Source of the DNA: Paracoccaceae bacterium
Lineage (GTDB): Bacteria; Pseudomonadota; Alphaproteobacteria; Rhodobacterales; Rhodobacteraceae
DNA: 6,501 nucleotides
Assembly (NCBI GenBank): GCA_002401045.1
Contig: NVSA01000117.1
Span: 463 to 6,963, forward strand
Direction of reading: 5' to 3'
Part shown: positions 6,040 to 6,501 of the stretch, in pieces
How positions within the stretch are numbered: the first letter of the stretch is position 1
How the letters are laid out: the number at the start of each line of letters is the position of its first letter
Position numbers and translations under genes: made by a program
Notes under the pieces: model-generated
The model's database searches: none
What the model saw: only the letters and a program-made list of their open reading frames with translations
Told to the model about the DNA's origin: nothing

Positions 6040-6501
6040 TTACTTGGTTTCTTTTGAACGCCATTTGAGGCGGAAGTTCACCAAGATATCGACGGCGAGC
6101 ATGAAGAACAGCAACATGCCTTGAAAGACCTGTACAGAAGCGGCGGGGACGGACAGCATGAATTGCGCCAATTCACCGCCGATATATGTCAGTGCCATCA
6201 GCAGGCCTGCCAGCAAGATGCCGATGGGATGCAAGCGGCCCAGAAAGGCGACGATGATGGCGGTAAAGCCATAGCCAAGCGGGAAGTTGGTTGAGAGTTT
6301 CCCCGCAGGGCCCGTAAGCTCAAATATACCTGCAAGGCCTGCCAATGCGCCTGATAGTCCAAGGCAAATTGCGATCATGATGCGCGGATTGACCCCTGAA
6401 AATTGTGCGGCCTTGGGCGATGACCCCGTGGTGCGAACTTGAAAGCCAAAGATGTGGTGGCGCAAGGCGATATAGGCAACCACGACGAGGGCGAGTGTGA
6501 C
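6040..6501 (-). CDS. ABC importer permease 1 (YufP/NupP-like), C-terminal part
   Basis: The reading frame is open to the right edge, so the N-terminal part is missing; 153 codons and the TAA stop are present. The fragment contains the conserved cytoplasmic loop FQVRTTGSSPKAAQFSGVN (20-38), which corresponds to the ATPase-contact loop of this permease family, and then hydrophobic helices including a glycine-rich GALAGLAGIFEL stretch and GYGFTAIIVAFLGR. It ends with a basic tail, RLKWRSKETK. It is the partner of permease 2, which begins 1 nt downstream. A GTG at 6483 is internal to the loop-adjacent helix and is not the true start. The upstream gene, outside the window, is expected to encode the duplicated-domain ATPase of the system. 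Confidence 0.92.
   Translation of the reverse strand, partial: VTLALVVVAYIALRHHIFGFQVRTTGSSPKAAQFSGVNPRIMIAICLGLSGALAGLAGIFELTGPAGKLSTNFPLGYGFTAIIVAFLGRLHPIGILLAGLLMALTYIGGELAQFMLSVPAASVQVFQGMLLFFMLAVDILVNFRLKWRSKETK

Noticed and set aside
5722..6057. Plus-strand open frame of 111 codons inside permease 2
   Set aside because: Antisense shadow of a hydrophobic membrane gene; composition follows from the complementary codons.

Overview
The window looks like chromosomal DNA of an alphaproteobacterium, most likely a marine Rhodobacteraceae (Roseobacter-group) member. That is inferred from the protein flavour (a NasA with a C-terminal BFD-type iron-sulfur domain, a TrpD2-like 'glycosyl transferase family' protein beside a CysG-type protein, and a BMP-type nucleoside/purine ABC system) and from the moderate base composition. 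No phylogeny could be run. Coding density is high. I see no RNA genes, mobile elements, CRISPR arrays or long repeats. The longest gene-free stretch is about 100 bases.

Layout. (1) Positions 1-2598, plus strand: the 3' end of a nitrate-assimilation operon. It holds the C-terminal part of the assimilatory nitrate reductase NasA, then a TrpD2/YbiB-like protein (ATGA overlap with nasA), then a CysG-type siroheme synthase (1-nt gap). The siroheme protein has an intact dehydrogenase/chelatase half but only a degenerate stub of the methyltransferase half. (2) Positions 2599-2698: a short intergenic region with competing inverted repeats and a hairpin ending 8 nt before the next start codon. (3) Positions 2699-3904, plus strand: a TetA-like 12-helix MFS transporter that lacks two residues essential for tetracycline export in TetA(B). 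(4) Positions 3905-3979: a convergent intergenic region with a strong bidirectional terminator. (5) Positions 3980-6501, minus strand: the downstream part of an ABC importer operon, read from the right edge inward as permease 1 (partial), permease 2 and a periplasmic BMP-family binding protein. The ATPase gene is not in the window and would be expected beyond the right edge.

How the genes work together. NasA reduces nitrate to nitrite in the cytoplasm. The CysG-type protein would supply siroheme for the nitrite reductase that must follow, presumably encoded upstream. The TrpD2-like protein is translationally coupled to nasA but has no known role in nitrogen metabolism, and it is the least explained member of the operon. 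The BMP-type ABC system probably imports nucleosides or purine-like compounds, another possible nitrogen source, but it is a separate convergent transcription unit.

I found no clearly new system. The items most worth a second look are the TrpD2-like gene embedded in the nas operon, the half-methyltransferase tail on the siroheme synthase, the altered TetA-like transporter with a hairpin at its start codon, and tandem hairpins just before the binding-protein gene.
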